From the NCBI RefSeq assembly GCF_003999875.1, contig NZ_RQVJ01000002.1, positions 247,069-311,068 of the forward strand: a stretch of 64,000 nucleotides of DNA, written 5' to 3'. Every line of letters starts with the position of its first letter. The first letter of the stretch is position 1. Below are positions 8,247-15,051 of this stretch, piece after piece. The translations under genes were made by a program, and so were the position numbers. Under the pieces are notes generated by a model. That model saw only the letters and a list, made by a program, of their open reading frames with translations, was not told the DNA's origin and made no database searches. The DNA comes from Veillonella sp. 3310. Its GTDB lineage: Bacteria; Bacillota; Negativicutes; Veillonellales; Veillonellaceae.

Positions 8247-8981
8247 ATGGAAGTGAAGAATCATATAGTTTATAACATTGAAAAAAGTGCGGAGCGAATT
8301 CAAGAAATTTTAGATTCTAATAATGCTAATTATGAAGAAAAAGGTACTGTAGTGCCTTCTAGAGCTACATTGACTTATAATAAAGGGTATTATGTTAATG
8401 TTACAGCTCTATTTATTGATATTGTAGGCTCATCGAAATTGATAGAGGCTTGTCAAAGACCAACACTTGCCAAAATATATCGGAGTTTTATATCTGAGTG
8501 TGTGGCATTAATCTCTTCTATTAATCAATGTAAAGAAGTGAGCATTCATGGTGATTGTGTTTGGGGCATCTTTGAAACACCTAATAAGGAAGATATTGAT
8601 TCTGTATTTTATATTGCGGCCAGTTTAAATAGTTTAGTGAAGATGATAAATATAAAATTAGGTCAGAAAAAATATCAAACTATTTCAGCTGGTATTGGTA
8701 TGGACTATGGTAGAACTCTAATGATTCAGGCTGGATATAAGGGAAGCTCTCTTAATGATGTTGTCTGGATGGGAAAGGCAGTAAATAATGCTTGTCATTT
8801 AGCCAATAAGGCAGGAAGACATATTCGGAAAGATATTATTGTTAGTAGCGTAATATATACGAGATTAAAAGATGAGTATAAAGAAGTTTTATATAAATAT
8901 TATGATTTAGAAATGTGCTGTAATAATTATGAAAGTGATGCTGTTGCTACATCTATGGATGAATGGATTAAAGATAATTAA
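8247..8981 (+). CDS. Pycsar-type nucleotidyl cyclase (PycC-like, class III cyclase fold)
   Basis: A 244-residue soluble protein with one class III nucleotidyl cyclase domain. The two metal-binding aspartates are Asp58 in TALFIDIVGSSKL and Asp103 in SIHGDCVWGIF. The later catalytic region is VVWMGKAVNNACHLANKAG: Asn180 aligns with the usual transition-state Asn, while the Arg four residues later in ordinary adenylyl cyclases is His184. A lone, short cyclase without sensor domains, paired with a DUF5706-like membrane protein, is the Pycsar arrangement, whose product is cCMP or cUMP; which one cannot be read. I chose the ATG at 8247 with AAGGGGGAG at 8232-8240. The IS starts 8 bases after the stop. 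Confidence 0.82.
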   Translation: MEVKNHIVYNIEKSAERIQEILDSNNANYEEKGTVVPSRATLTYNKGYYVNVTALFIDIVGSSKLIEACQRPTLAKIYRSFISECVALISSINQCKEVSIHGDCVWGIFETPNKEDIDSVFYIAASLNSLVKMINIKLGQKKYQTISAGIGMDYGRTLMIQAGYKGSSLNDVVWMGKAVNNACHLANKAGRHIRKDIIVSSVIYTRLKDEYKEVLYKYYDLEMCCNNYESDAVATSMDEWIKDN

Positions 8982-8987
8982 AGTTAG

Positions 8988-9038
8988 AAGGGGCTGTAAC
9001 AAAATGTACTTTTTTACATTTTTGTTATAGTCCCTTTT
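8988..9038 (+). terminator. Long hairpin at the IS left end, acting as terminator of the cyclase gene
   Basis: The arm beginning GGGGCTGTAACAAAATGTA (8990-9008) pairs with 9015-9034 and is followed by TTTT. It is both the terminal inverted repeat region of the IS and a plausible transcription stop. Confidence 0.6.
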
Positions 9039-9151
9039 ACATACAGAAACTACCTAGGTTCTTGAGATAGTAGTATCACAAGACATCTAGGTAGTTTTTC
9101 TATTTTTAGGCGCACTTAAATAAGCCTATGTAAATGGCTTGTTTTCTAGGC

Positions 9152-10759
9152 TTATGCAATTTCTTTTTGGCAGAATAGCGAGGTATGTATCCTGTTATCT
9201 TGGATTCTATGGTGTAGTTTAGAGATATTAAATCCCATCACTAATAGGTATAACATCTTTCGTACATGATTATTACCACGGTGTAGTAGTCGCCTAAACT
9301 GAAAGTCTTGTTTTAGTACTCCAAAGGCGTCTTCCACTTGTATAGAACGGTTGGTACGCAATCGAATCCCTTCTGAACTTAAGATTCTTTTCTGGTTATC
9401 TTGCAATACTGAGTCATATCCTGGAGTAATGCAAATTTGTTTAGCAGAACTCTTCGTGCTTTTCTTTACATATCGTTGGCATTCAGATTTGTATCCACAG
9501 CGATTGCAAGATTCACATACGTATACCTTACTTTCCCAAGTAAATCCGGTTTTACTTTTACTCTTACGACGGTGAGAATAGTGTAACTTTCGACTTTTAG
9601 CGCAAATAAAAGCATCTTCTTCGGACAGGTATTCCATATTACAAGCTTTACTAATATCTGTTTTCTACTTGCGTTGTTTAGAGCGTTCGTAGTCCTTCGG
9701 TTTAATACAAGACAGATATCCTTTTTCTTCTAACCATAATAGGTTTTCGTAGCTGTCATATCCTGCATCCGCTACTATATATTTAAAATTAGAAGTATGC
9801 AAGCTTTCTAAATGACTCAAAAATGGAATTAATGTATTAGTATCGTTAGGATTATGGAATATACCCACACCCATAATATATTCGGCATGAACAGCTATTT
9901 GAACGTTGTAGCCTGGTTTTAATTGACCATTCCGCATATGGTCTTCTTTCATACGCATAAAAGTAGCATCAGGGTTTGTTTTGGAATAACTATTTCTCTC
10001 TCCCATAATGGCTAAATGTGCTTCGTATCCCTTACGTTTGTCTACTAAAGCTTCTGCTCTTTCATATAATCGTTGTAGTATACTCTTATGCTTGCCCTTA
10101 CCAAACACAAAATTAATTTGTTGCAGTTCAATTTCTTTCGCTAATATATGGCACAATAATTCATCATTCATCTGGGATACATCGATCCCTAACTCAGTAG
10201 CTACATCTTGCTGTAGAGCAATTAGCTTGGGCGGCAATGTAGCTAATCTTTTTTGAATTGCTTTCTTCCATACAAACGTGTATTTATTAGCATTCGCCTC
10301 TATCTTTGTTCCATCAATAAATACTTCATTGAAAGTAAGTGTATCTCTTCTTGCAATGGCTTCCATTAGTTGTGTAAACAAATTCGTAATCACTTCTAAG
10401 GAACAACGAGCAAAAAAGCGCTGAAATGTCATGTGACTTGGGGCAGGATATCCTTGCAAAAGCCACATGTAATGTATATTTTCTTCACATTGTTTTTGGA
10501 TAGCACGTGTTGAATACACGCCCTCGGACATAGCATAGATAAAAATCTTAAACAGAATATGCGGTCGAACTTTAGATTTTCTCCCTTTGGAAGAATACAA
10601 ATGCTGTAACTCTGTATAGTTCAACTCCTCTAATACAGCATCAAGTAACTGCACTGGCGCTGTTTCTTTGATCAAAATTCCATAATCCAATGGTAAAACT
10701 AGTTGGCGAGGTCTCGCCAATTTGGTATAATTATATGCATTGGTATTAGGTTTGTTCAT
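9152..10759 (-). pseudogene. IS1182 family transposase, interrupted by an in-frame TAG
   Basis: Read through, the minus-strand frame from 10759 to 9152 gives about 535 residues, a normal IS1182 length. The N-terminal part (364 residues) has the RPRQLVLPLDYG start, the first catalytic Asp in FIDGTKIEANANKYTF and the second in YIVADAGYDSYE. A TAG at 9665-9667, after ERSKQRK, stops it. The same frame continues with KTDISKACNMEY, a zinc-like cluster (CESCNRCGYKSEC) and the catalytic Glu in QVEDAFGVLKQDFQFRR. The upstream product therefore lacks the third acidic residue. A sequencing error or stop-codon readthrough cannot be excluded. Confidence 0.85.
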
Positions 10760-10822
10760 AATTACATTATACCAATGAAAAGGGTCCTTCTGGACCCTTT
10801 TGCTTATTAAAATATAAAAAAT

Positions 10823-10858
10823 AGAGGAAAGTTGATACTTTTTGATCTACTTTCCTCT
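10823..10858. terminator. Insulating hairpin at the IS right end
   Basis: AGAGGAAAGTTGAT pairs with ATCTACTTTCCTCT with one mismatch around an 8-base loop, and T-rich sequence lies on both sides. With a second hairpin at 10778-10801 (AAAAGGGTCC/GGACCCTTTT) it sits ahead of the transposase start. Confidence 0.65.
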
Positions 10859-10912
10859 ATTTTATTTGGAGCTATTTTGTTACAGCCTCTTTGTTTAACT
10901 ACGTATTTAACC

Positions 10913-10942
10913 TAAATAAGCGGATAGTTCAGATTGTGCTAT
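10913..10942 (+). repeat. 30-base direct repeat, right copy
   Basis: This copy matches 7564-7593 at 29 of 30 positions (A to T change at the 26th base). It follows the IS right end by 23 bases and lacks the 3' arm of the left copy's terminator. Confidence 0.8.
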
Positions 10943-10985
10943 AAATGCTATCATAAGAATGCACAAAAATGATGATATAAGAATA

Positions 10986-11693
10986 TTAAGCTTTCTCTCT
11001 ATCTTTCCAAAATAGTAAGGCACCCATGGCATTGACTATGTAGAATATGTATTTGCCAACGTTAGCAAAATTGCCTTGGGTGAAAGCTTTCAATAGTTGC
11101 ACGATGTTATAGATCATCCAGAACGGCCATTGTGTATCTAATTTTAGCGCGTTAAAAAGGTTCGCAATGAGTGAGAAGGCAAATACGATGGTGGTTAGGA
11201 TGGATAAAAAGTTCATATGACCGCCAAAGCCTATGTAATTGGCAACGCTGGAAATAGTGAAAGCAATGATGGTGATAATGCTAGCAACTAGTCGTTTTTG
11301 CGAAGAATTCATTGTATTAGGAATACCTTCGTGGGATGCTTTCCACTTTTTGATGGCAAAGGTATAGATAATGAAAGTAACAGGATAAGTAATGATAGCT
11401 GCTTTATTTCCTAAAATAAAATCGATGGCACCGGATAGAATAGTATTCACAATGCCGAGGTAATTCCCCCATTTGTTGAGCTGTCCTGTAAATCGTGTTG
11501 ACAACATAGAAATGCCGACGTTAATAACAGAAATAAGACCAAAGGGAACGAGAGCGGTCCAAGGCCCCCAATCTACAAATTTTTCAAGACGTGAGTTCAG
11601 GTAACCAGCAGAAATGGCAATCCCCACTACAAGTGCGACACCGAGTACATCAAACCACTTGGAAATAGCAAATTGTTTTAAATACTGTTTCAT
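10986..11693 (-). CDS. PnuC-like nicotinamide riboside/vitamin transporter
   Basis: A 235-residue membrane protein with about seven or eight hydrophobic segments and a short basic C-terminus. The C-terminal half, with DTQWPFWMIYNIVQLLKAF and the FYIVNAMGALLFWKDRE ending, resembles the PnuC family, which carries nicotinamide riboside and, in relatives, thiamine or riboflavin by facilitated diffusion. The paired Trp pattern fits. I chose the ATG at 11693 because an AAAGGA lies just upstream on the minus strand and the protein then begins with MKQYLKQF; an upstream in-frame ATG adds a segment with no ribosome site. The substrate cannot be read. Confidence 0.7.
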   Translation of the reverse strand: MKQYLKQFAISKWFDVLGVALVVGIAISAGYLNSRLEKFVDWGPWTALVPFGLISVINVGISMLSTRFTGQLNKWGNYLGIVNTILSGAIDFILGNKAAIITYPVTFIIYTFAIKKWKASHEGIPNTMNSSQKRLVASIITIIAFTISSVANYIGFGGHMNFLSILTTIVFAFSLIANLFNALKLDTQWPFWMIYNIVQLLKAFTQGNFANVGKYIFYIVNAMGALLFWKDREKA

Positions 11694-11920
11694 AAAGGTA
11701 TCCTTTCCATGAGAGTATAAACTTGTATGAATGTGTGAGTTTATAGGTAATATATATAATATATATAATAGAAACACTAGATATATCATTGCAACAGGCA
11801 TAGTAGAAGTATTAGGTTTCTGTATAAGAAATCTACGAGTATGCTCGTATATAACAAATTATGATTTCTACCACATGTTTAATCATAACATACTTAGTAG
11901 GAATATCTCAAATAAAGATG

Positions 11921-11972
11921 GTAACCGTTCGTAAGCTAGTGATGCTAGTGAAAGTTTCACTGAATTGGTTAC
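11921..11972 (-). other. Possible branched RNA structure far upstream of the PnuC-like gene
   Basis: GTAACC (11921-11926) pairs with GGTTAC (11967-11972) and encloses a hairpin AGTGA/TCACT. It lies about 230 bases upstream of the transporter start. I tested it against TPP, FMN and NAD-type riboswitch patterns from memory and found no match. The remaining 11694-11920 is AT-rich without genes. Confidence 0.25.
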
Positions 11973-12020
11973 AAAAAATTTGTCTCTTGTTTCGCTATGA
12001 ATCGTCTCTTGCTATACTAT

Positions 12021-12167
12021 GAAACCTTGTGGCACGCATTGAACAGTTAAATGAACGAGAGCGACATATTCCTCCGCAAACTGATACAGTGGTTAGGTTT
12101 GCTCCAGAATATGTCGCTCTCGTTTTGTTTTTATGTAATTTAGTCAATATGGGTGCCACAAGGTTTC
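12021..12167. repeat. Nested palindromic element (MITE-like), 147 bases
   Basis: The outer arms GAAACCTTGTGGCAC (12021-12035) and its exact complement (12153-12167) enclose an inner perfect 18-base stem (12054-12071 with 12107-12124), itself enclosing GCAAAC/GTTTGC. The inner hairpin is followed by TTTTGTTTTT and could terminate + strand transcription. The right arm continues into TCTACGCATAACTGCGTTCC, which recurs in the array near 63240. Confidence 0.75.
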
Positions 12168-12203
12168 TACGCATAACTGCGTTCCTCACGGTTTTGCTAA
12201 TTA

Positions 12204-12235
12204 TTATCAACGTTTTGTGTGATTTATGCTATTAT
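12204..12235 (+). promoter_or_regulatory. Probable promoter of the toxin-like mRNA
   Basis: An extended -10 TGCTATTAT (12227-12235) would start RNA near 12242, exactly where the 5' sequence complementary to the RNA 3' end begins. The -35 (TTATCA at 12204) is weak. Confidence 0.45.
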
Positions 12236-12299
12236 GAAATTAAAGAGCCATCGACGTGAGTTGAAATCATCTCTTCCTATTACGGGAGGGGGTGATAGT

Positions 12300-12377
12300 A
12301 TGACCAAGTTTGAAAAGTTTTATTTGATCATTTTAGCTTTGGAATTACTTATTTATTTTATTGATTTACTTAAATAA
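12300..12377 (+). CDS. Small hydrophobic peptide, putative type I toxin (TxpA/Fst/holin-like class)
   Basis: A 25-residue peptide starting MTKFEKF and ending DLLK, with one membrane helix (YLIILALELLIYFI) between charged ends. It is preceded by a very strong ribosome site, GGGAGGGGGTGAT (12284-12296). The mRNA 5' end (12243-12257) is complementary at 14 of 15 positions to 12468-12482 near its 3' end, a long-range pairing typical of type I toxin mRNAs that keeps the ribosome site closed. Two hairpin terminators follow, and a divergent extended -10 lies beyond them, suiting an overlapping antisense RNA. I recognise the arrangement, not a specific family member. Confidence 0.6.
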   Translation: MTKFEKFYLIILALELLIYFIDLLK

Positions 12378-12490
12378 TAAAATGGCCTAACGTAAAAGAG
12401 GTCTGGAACACCTCACACGTTAGGTCCATTTTTGTTTAACCATTGAGATGAGCCTAACGCCGTTCACACGTTGATGGCTCTTCTTTTTAT
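12375..12490 (-). ncRNA. Predicted antisense antitoxin RNA of the type I locus
   Basis: On the minus strand, an extended -10 TGCTACAAT (12497-12505) would start RNA near 12490. It would run through both hairpins and stop after the 12384-12427 stem, whose minus-strand side is followed by TTTTATTATTT. The result is an RNA of about 115 bases that overlaps the 3' part of the toxin mRNA. Confidence 0.4.
12384..12435. terminator. Bidirectional terminator downstream of the toxin peptide
   Basis: GGCCTAACGT (12384-12393) pairs with ACGTTAGGTCC (12417-12427) with a bulge, and GAGGT pairs with ACCTC inside it; TTTTTGTTT follows. A second hairpin (GAGCC 12450-12454 with GGCTC 12476-12480) is followed by TTCTTTTT. 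Confidence 0.75.
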
Positions 12491-12541
12491 ATTCATATTG
12501 TAGCATATGTTAAGAAAAAATACTACTTGTAACTATGTTAT

Positions 12542-13453
12542 TTAGTGTGGAATCTCAAGGTATTCTAGTAAGCGTTTGATAGTGTCTTGTCCATCATAAC
12601 AGGTGTCGATGAGGTAGCCTGGCTCACGTAAAAACTCTGTTAAGCCTCGATAATAAAAATGTTTTTTCCTATCTTCGATGATAAATGGGATTAGATTATA
12701 TTTGAGGCATTCTTTAAAGGCGATGAGTCTGCCTACACGACCGTTCCCATCTTGAAAGGGGTGGATGCGTTCAAAACGGAAATGAAATTCTACAATATCT
12801 TCAAATGAAATGTATTCTTTGTTTGCATACCATGCTAATAAATTTTGTATATCACCTGCTACTTGCTCAGGTTTTGATGTTTCCTTACCACCGACTGCAT
12901 TCGGTCGTGTTTTGTAGTCTCCTACTTTGAACCAAGGAAGTGTTTCGTCTTTGGTGTTACTTTTTAATAGGTAGTGAAGGTGTTTAATAATCGCTTCTGT
13001 TAATGGATTTTCGGCAATATCAATGCAGTAATCGATGGCTCTGAAGTGGTTTATAGTTTCAATGATATCATCAACGGACAGACTCTCTTCCCCGTGAACA
13101 GTATTCGTTTCAAAGATATGTCTAGTTTGCTCTTCGTTCAATTTACTACCTTCTATATGGTTGGAGTTATAGGTCATACGCACTTGGAGTTCGTGGTAGA
13201 GTCCACCAGAGATTTTATGGTCTTTTTCTTCTCGTAATTGTTTAAGGATGGGATTGTCAGACTCTAGTGTGTAGAGATCTGTTGGAGAGCAAGAAAAGTA
13301 CTCACATAATTTGTGTATCACTGATGGTGAAAGTTTTTCTCCTCTTCCGATTTTCGCAATGGTTCTTGAAGACATGTGTAGTAATTCTGTTAAGTTTGAT
13401 TTGCGGATGTTATTCTTTTCTAATAGGTTGATGAGTCCCTGGTAATTATACAT
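12542..13453 (-). CDS. Fic/DOC protein with N-terminal XRE-type HTH
   Basis: A 303-residue cytoplasmic protein. Residues 1-60 are a helix-turn-helix of the Cro/C1 type (SNLTELLHMSSRTIAKIGRGEKLSPSV cut into two helices). The Fic core motif is HPFQDGNGRVGR, with the catalytic His and nucleotide-binding Asn/Arg intact. The inhibitory helix motif (S/T)xxxE(G/N) appears upstream as SNHIEG, so this is a class II Fic protein, expected to AMPylate a target and be auto-inhibited. The start at 13453 follows GGAGGTGTAC; an upstream ATG would overlap the ribosome site. The promoter carries repeated sequences (13496-13580), suggesting that the HTH controls its own gene. Confidence 0.9.
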   Translation of the reverse strand: MYNYQGLINLLEKNNIRKSNLTELLHMSSRTIAKIGRGEKLSPSVIHKLCEYFSCSPTDLYTLESDNPILKQLREEKDHKISGGLYHELQVRMTYNSNHIEGSKLNEEQTRHIFETNTVHGEESLSVDDIIETINHFRAIDYCIDIAENPLTEAIIKHLHYLLKSNTKDETLPWFKVGDYKTRPNAVGGKETSKPEQVAGDIQNLLAWYANKEYISFEDIVEFHFRFERIHPFQDGNGRVGRLIAFKECLKYNLIPFIIEDRKKHFYYRGLTEFLREPGYLIDTCYDGQDTIKRLLEYLEIPH

Positions 13454-13476
13454 GTACACCTCCATAATCTTTACTT

Positions 13477-13505
13477 ATCATATAAAAAAACGCACAAAAA
13501 GTAAA
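13477..13505 (-). promoter_or_regulatory. Promoter of the Fic-HTH gene
   Basis: On the minus strand, TTTACT (13500-13505) and TATGAT (13477-13482) are 17 bases apart. The -35 lies in the first of four direct repeats, and an inverted copy (ATCTTTACTT) lies near 13468-13476. Confidence 0.55.
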
Positions 13506-13580
13506 GATTTTAAACCCGAGAGTACAAATATAATGCCAAAAAGTAAAGATGCAATCCCAACGAGTAGAGATACGCACCCC
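13496..13580. repeat. Four tandem 20-22 base imperfect repeats, putative operator
   Basis: Units at 13496-13517, 13518-13537, 13538-13558 and 13559-13580 share an (A)GTAAAGAT core and end in CC(C). The spacing of about two helical turns puts them on one face of the DNA. They directly precede the Fic-HTH promoter. Confidence 0.65.
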
Positions 13581-13658
13581 ACAGGTAATGCACAATGAAA
13601 GAATATACGACACAGCTGTTCGTGACTCTAGCTACATACAAAGCCCCGTTCCTCATGG

Positions 13659-13664
13659 TATAAT
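13659..13664 (+). promoter_or_regulatory. -10 box ahead of the methyltransferase
   Basis: An extended-type TGGTATAAT (13656-13664) precedes the ribosome site of the methyltransferase by 13 bases. No clear -35 is present. Confidence 0.4.
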
Positions 13665-13687
13665 ACGATGTGATACAAGGAGGATCT

Positions 13688-14410
13688 ATGACGATACGAG
13701 ATAGGATTATTGCCTACTGGAAAGGGCGCAGTGCTGAGTTTGGAGCACTTCGTAAAAAAGAATTAACATCTGATTTGGCGCCACGTTGGCTTCGAGAGAT
13801 TACGCCACATATTAAAGATCATCATCAACGTATTTTAGACTTAGGTACGGGCACAGGCTTTTTTGCTTTTTTGTTGGCACAACAAGGATATTCTGTGACA
13901 GGTGTGGATCTAACGGAAGAGATGATCGCAGTGGCGAAGGAGCAAGCTTTGGAATTACAGGATTCCTTAGCGGGTACGGTAGACTTTCACTGTATGGATG
14001 CCATGCAGTTAGAGTTTCCCCATGATTCTTTCGATGTGATTGTAGCTCGTAATGTAACATGGACACTGCCTGATGTGGAATCGGCCTATAAAGAGTGGTA
14101 TCGTGTGTTAGCGCCCAAGGGTGTGCTTATCAATATTGATGGCGATTATGGTGTAGAATTGAAAGTTCCTGTAGTGGCGAACCATCATATTCATGAAGGT
14201 GTTTCCAACACAACGATGCAGGAATGCATTGCCATAACAGAGGAACTTGCCATCAGTCGTATGGACCGTCCTCACTGGGATGTACACATGATGCGCAAGG
14301 CAGGATTTTCCAGAGTGTATTTAGATATGGCGGTGAGCAGCCGCATTTATGATGAAGAAAATGAATTATATAATCCAGTGCCACTGTTTTCCATTGTGGC
14401 AAGGAAATAA
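13688..14410 (+). CDS. Class I SAM-dependent methyltransferase (type 11)
   Basis: A 240-residue protein. Motif I is ILDLGTGTGFFAFLLA (about residues 49-64), motif II is VTGVDLTEEMI, the catalytic-side loop is FDVIVARNVTWTLPD and YRVLAPKGVLINID closes the fold, as in UbiE/type 11 enzymes. The substrate is unknown. I chose the ATG at 13688 with AAGGAGGA at 13677-13684. The next gene follows after 9 bases and appears co-transcribed, but its ATPase nature gives no hint of the methyl acceptor. ISRMDRPHWDVHMMRKAGF near the end is typical of small-molecule methyltransferases encoded by Firmicutes. Confidence 0.82.
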   Translation: MTIRDRIIAYWKGRSAEFGALRKKELTSDLAPRWLREITPHIKDHHQRILDLGTGTGFFAFLLAQQGYSVTGVDLTEEMIAVAKEQALELQDSLAGTVDFHCMDAMQLEFPHDSFDVIVARNVTWTLPDVESAYKEWYRVLAPKGVLINIDGDYGVELKVPVVANHHIHEGVSNTTMQECIAITEELAISRMDRPHWDVHMMRKAGFSRVYLDMAVSSRIYDEENELYNPVPLFSIVARK

Positions 14411-14419
14411 GGAGTTAGT

Positions 14420-14908
14420 ATGCAAACATTTGAAACTTTTAATGTAACAGAACAGAATAAATTTGGTATGGCATCTGCTTTAGCGATGACTGATTTCACA
14501 AAATGCTTTGAACCAGTGCTATTTCTATTTGGTCAATCTGGTGTGGGTAAGACGCACCTATTGAAAGCCATGGAACAAGAGGCGGTGAAGCAGAATGCAG
14601 CTATTCGTGTACGTTATGTGACGGGAGCGCAGTTTATGAAAGAATACAATGACAGCGTGACCTATGGTGAAGTAGCAGATTATATGGAAGAATATTGTAA
14701 ATTACATCTATTGTTGGTCGATGATGTACAGGACATTGTGTATAGTGATGATGAAGGAGCTAAGAAGATGTTTATGCGTCTTGTACTTGGTATGAAGGCA
14801 AAAGGGCGTCGTATGGCAGTCACCTTTGATGACAGTTTTGATTCCGAAGATCGCTCCAATGAATTGCAAAATGAATTAACTGATAGTGTGGTAGCTTTCA
14901 TAGAATAG
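14420..14908 (+). CDS. Stand-alone DnaA-type AAA+ ATPase domain
   Basis: A 162-residue protein consisting of the ATP-binding part of DnaA only. Residues 1-30 match the DnaA entry (FNVTEQNKFGMASALAM), Walker A is GQSGVGKTH at 38-46, the arginine/tyrosine strand VRYVTGAQFM follows and Walker B is LLLVDDVQD at 97-105. The lid (sensor 2) region and the helix-turn-helix that binds DnaA boxes are missing. Hda, the E. coli regulator of DnaA, has a similar plan but retains the lid. A role in replication control is a guess; it could also be a decayed duplicate, though the frame is intact and a good AAGGAG site precedes it. Confidence 0.75.
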   Translation: MQTFETFNVTEQNKFGMASALAMTDFTKCFEPVLFLFGQSGVGKTHLLKAMEQEAVKQNAAIRVRYVTGAQFMKEYNDSVTYGEVADYMEEYCKLHLLLVDDVQDIVYSDDEGAKKMFMRLVLGMKAKGRRMAVTFDDSFDSEDRSNELQNELTDSVVAFIE

Positions 14909-15051
14909 AAATCAGTTATTATAAGGTATAAAAAAGTCGTATAACCTATGAAAAAAGGCGGATCTCAAGGTATAGAAATCAGTTTTAATATCTGTTATAC
15001 TTACTAGGAGAGGTTTCTATTGAGCGAGTGCTCAGGAGAGGAGAAAGTATA

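Larger units (their letters stand above)
8990..10889 (-). mobile_element. IS1182-type insertion sequence, about 1.9 kb
   Basis: The ends are imperfect inverted repeats: GGGGCTGTAACAAAAT at 8990-9005 and its complement at 10874-10889 (15 of 16). Between them is one transposase on the minus strand, broken by a stop codon. Inside the left end a hairpin at 9047-9097 and another at about 9117-9148 lie downstream of the transposase. Inside the right end, upstream of the transposase start, are two strong hairpins (10778-10801 and 10823-10858) that would block transcription entering from outside. I see no obvious target-site duplication. The right 85 bases are nearly identical to the MITE at 24234-24356. 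Confidence 0.82.

Noticed and set aside
9152..9637. Independent 161-residue gene on the minus strand
   Set aside because: It is the C-terminal part of the transposase, in the same frame as the upstream part after a single TAG, so it is not a separate gene.
13496..13580. Short CRISPR-like repeats
   Set aside because: The 20-22 base units are contiguous, imperfect and only four in number, without spacers; an operator fits better.
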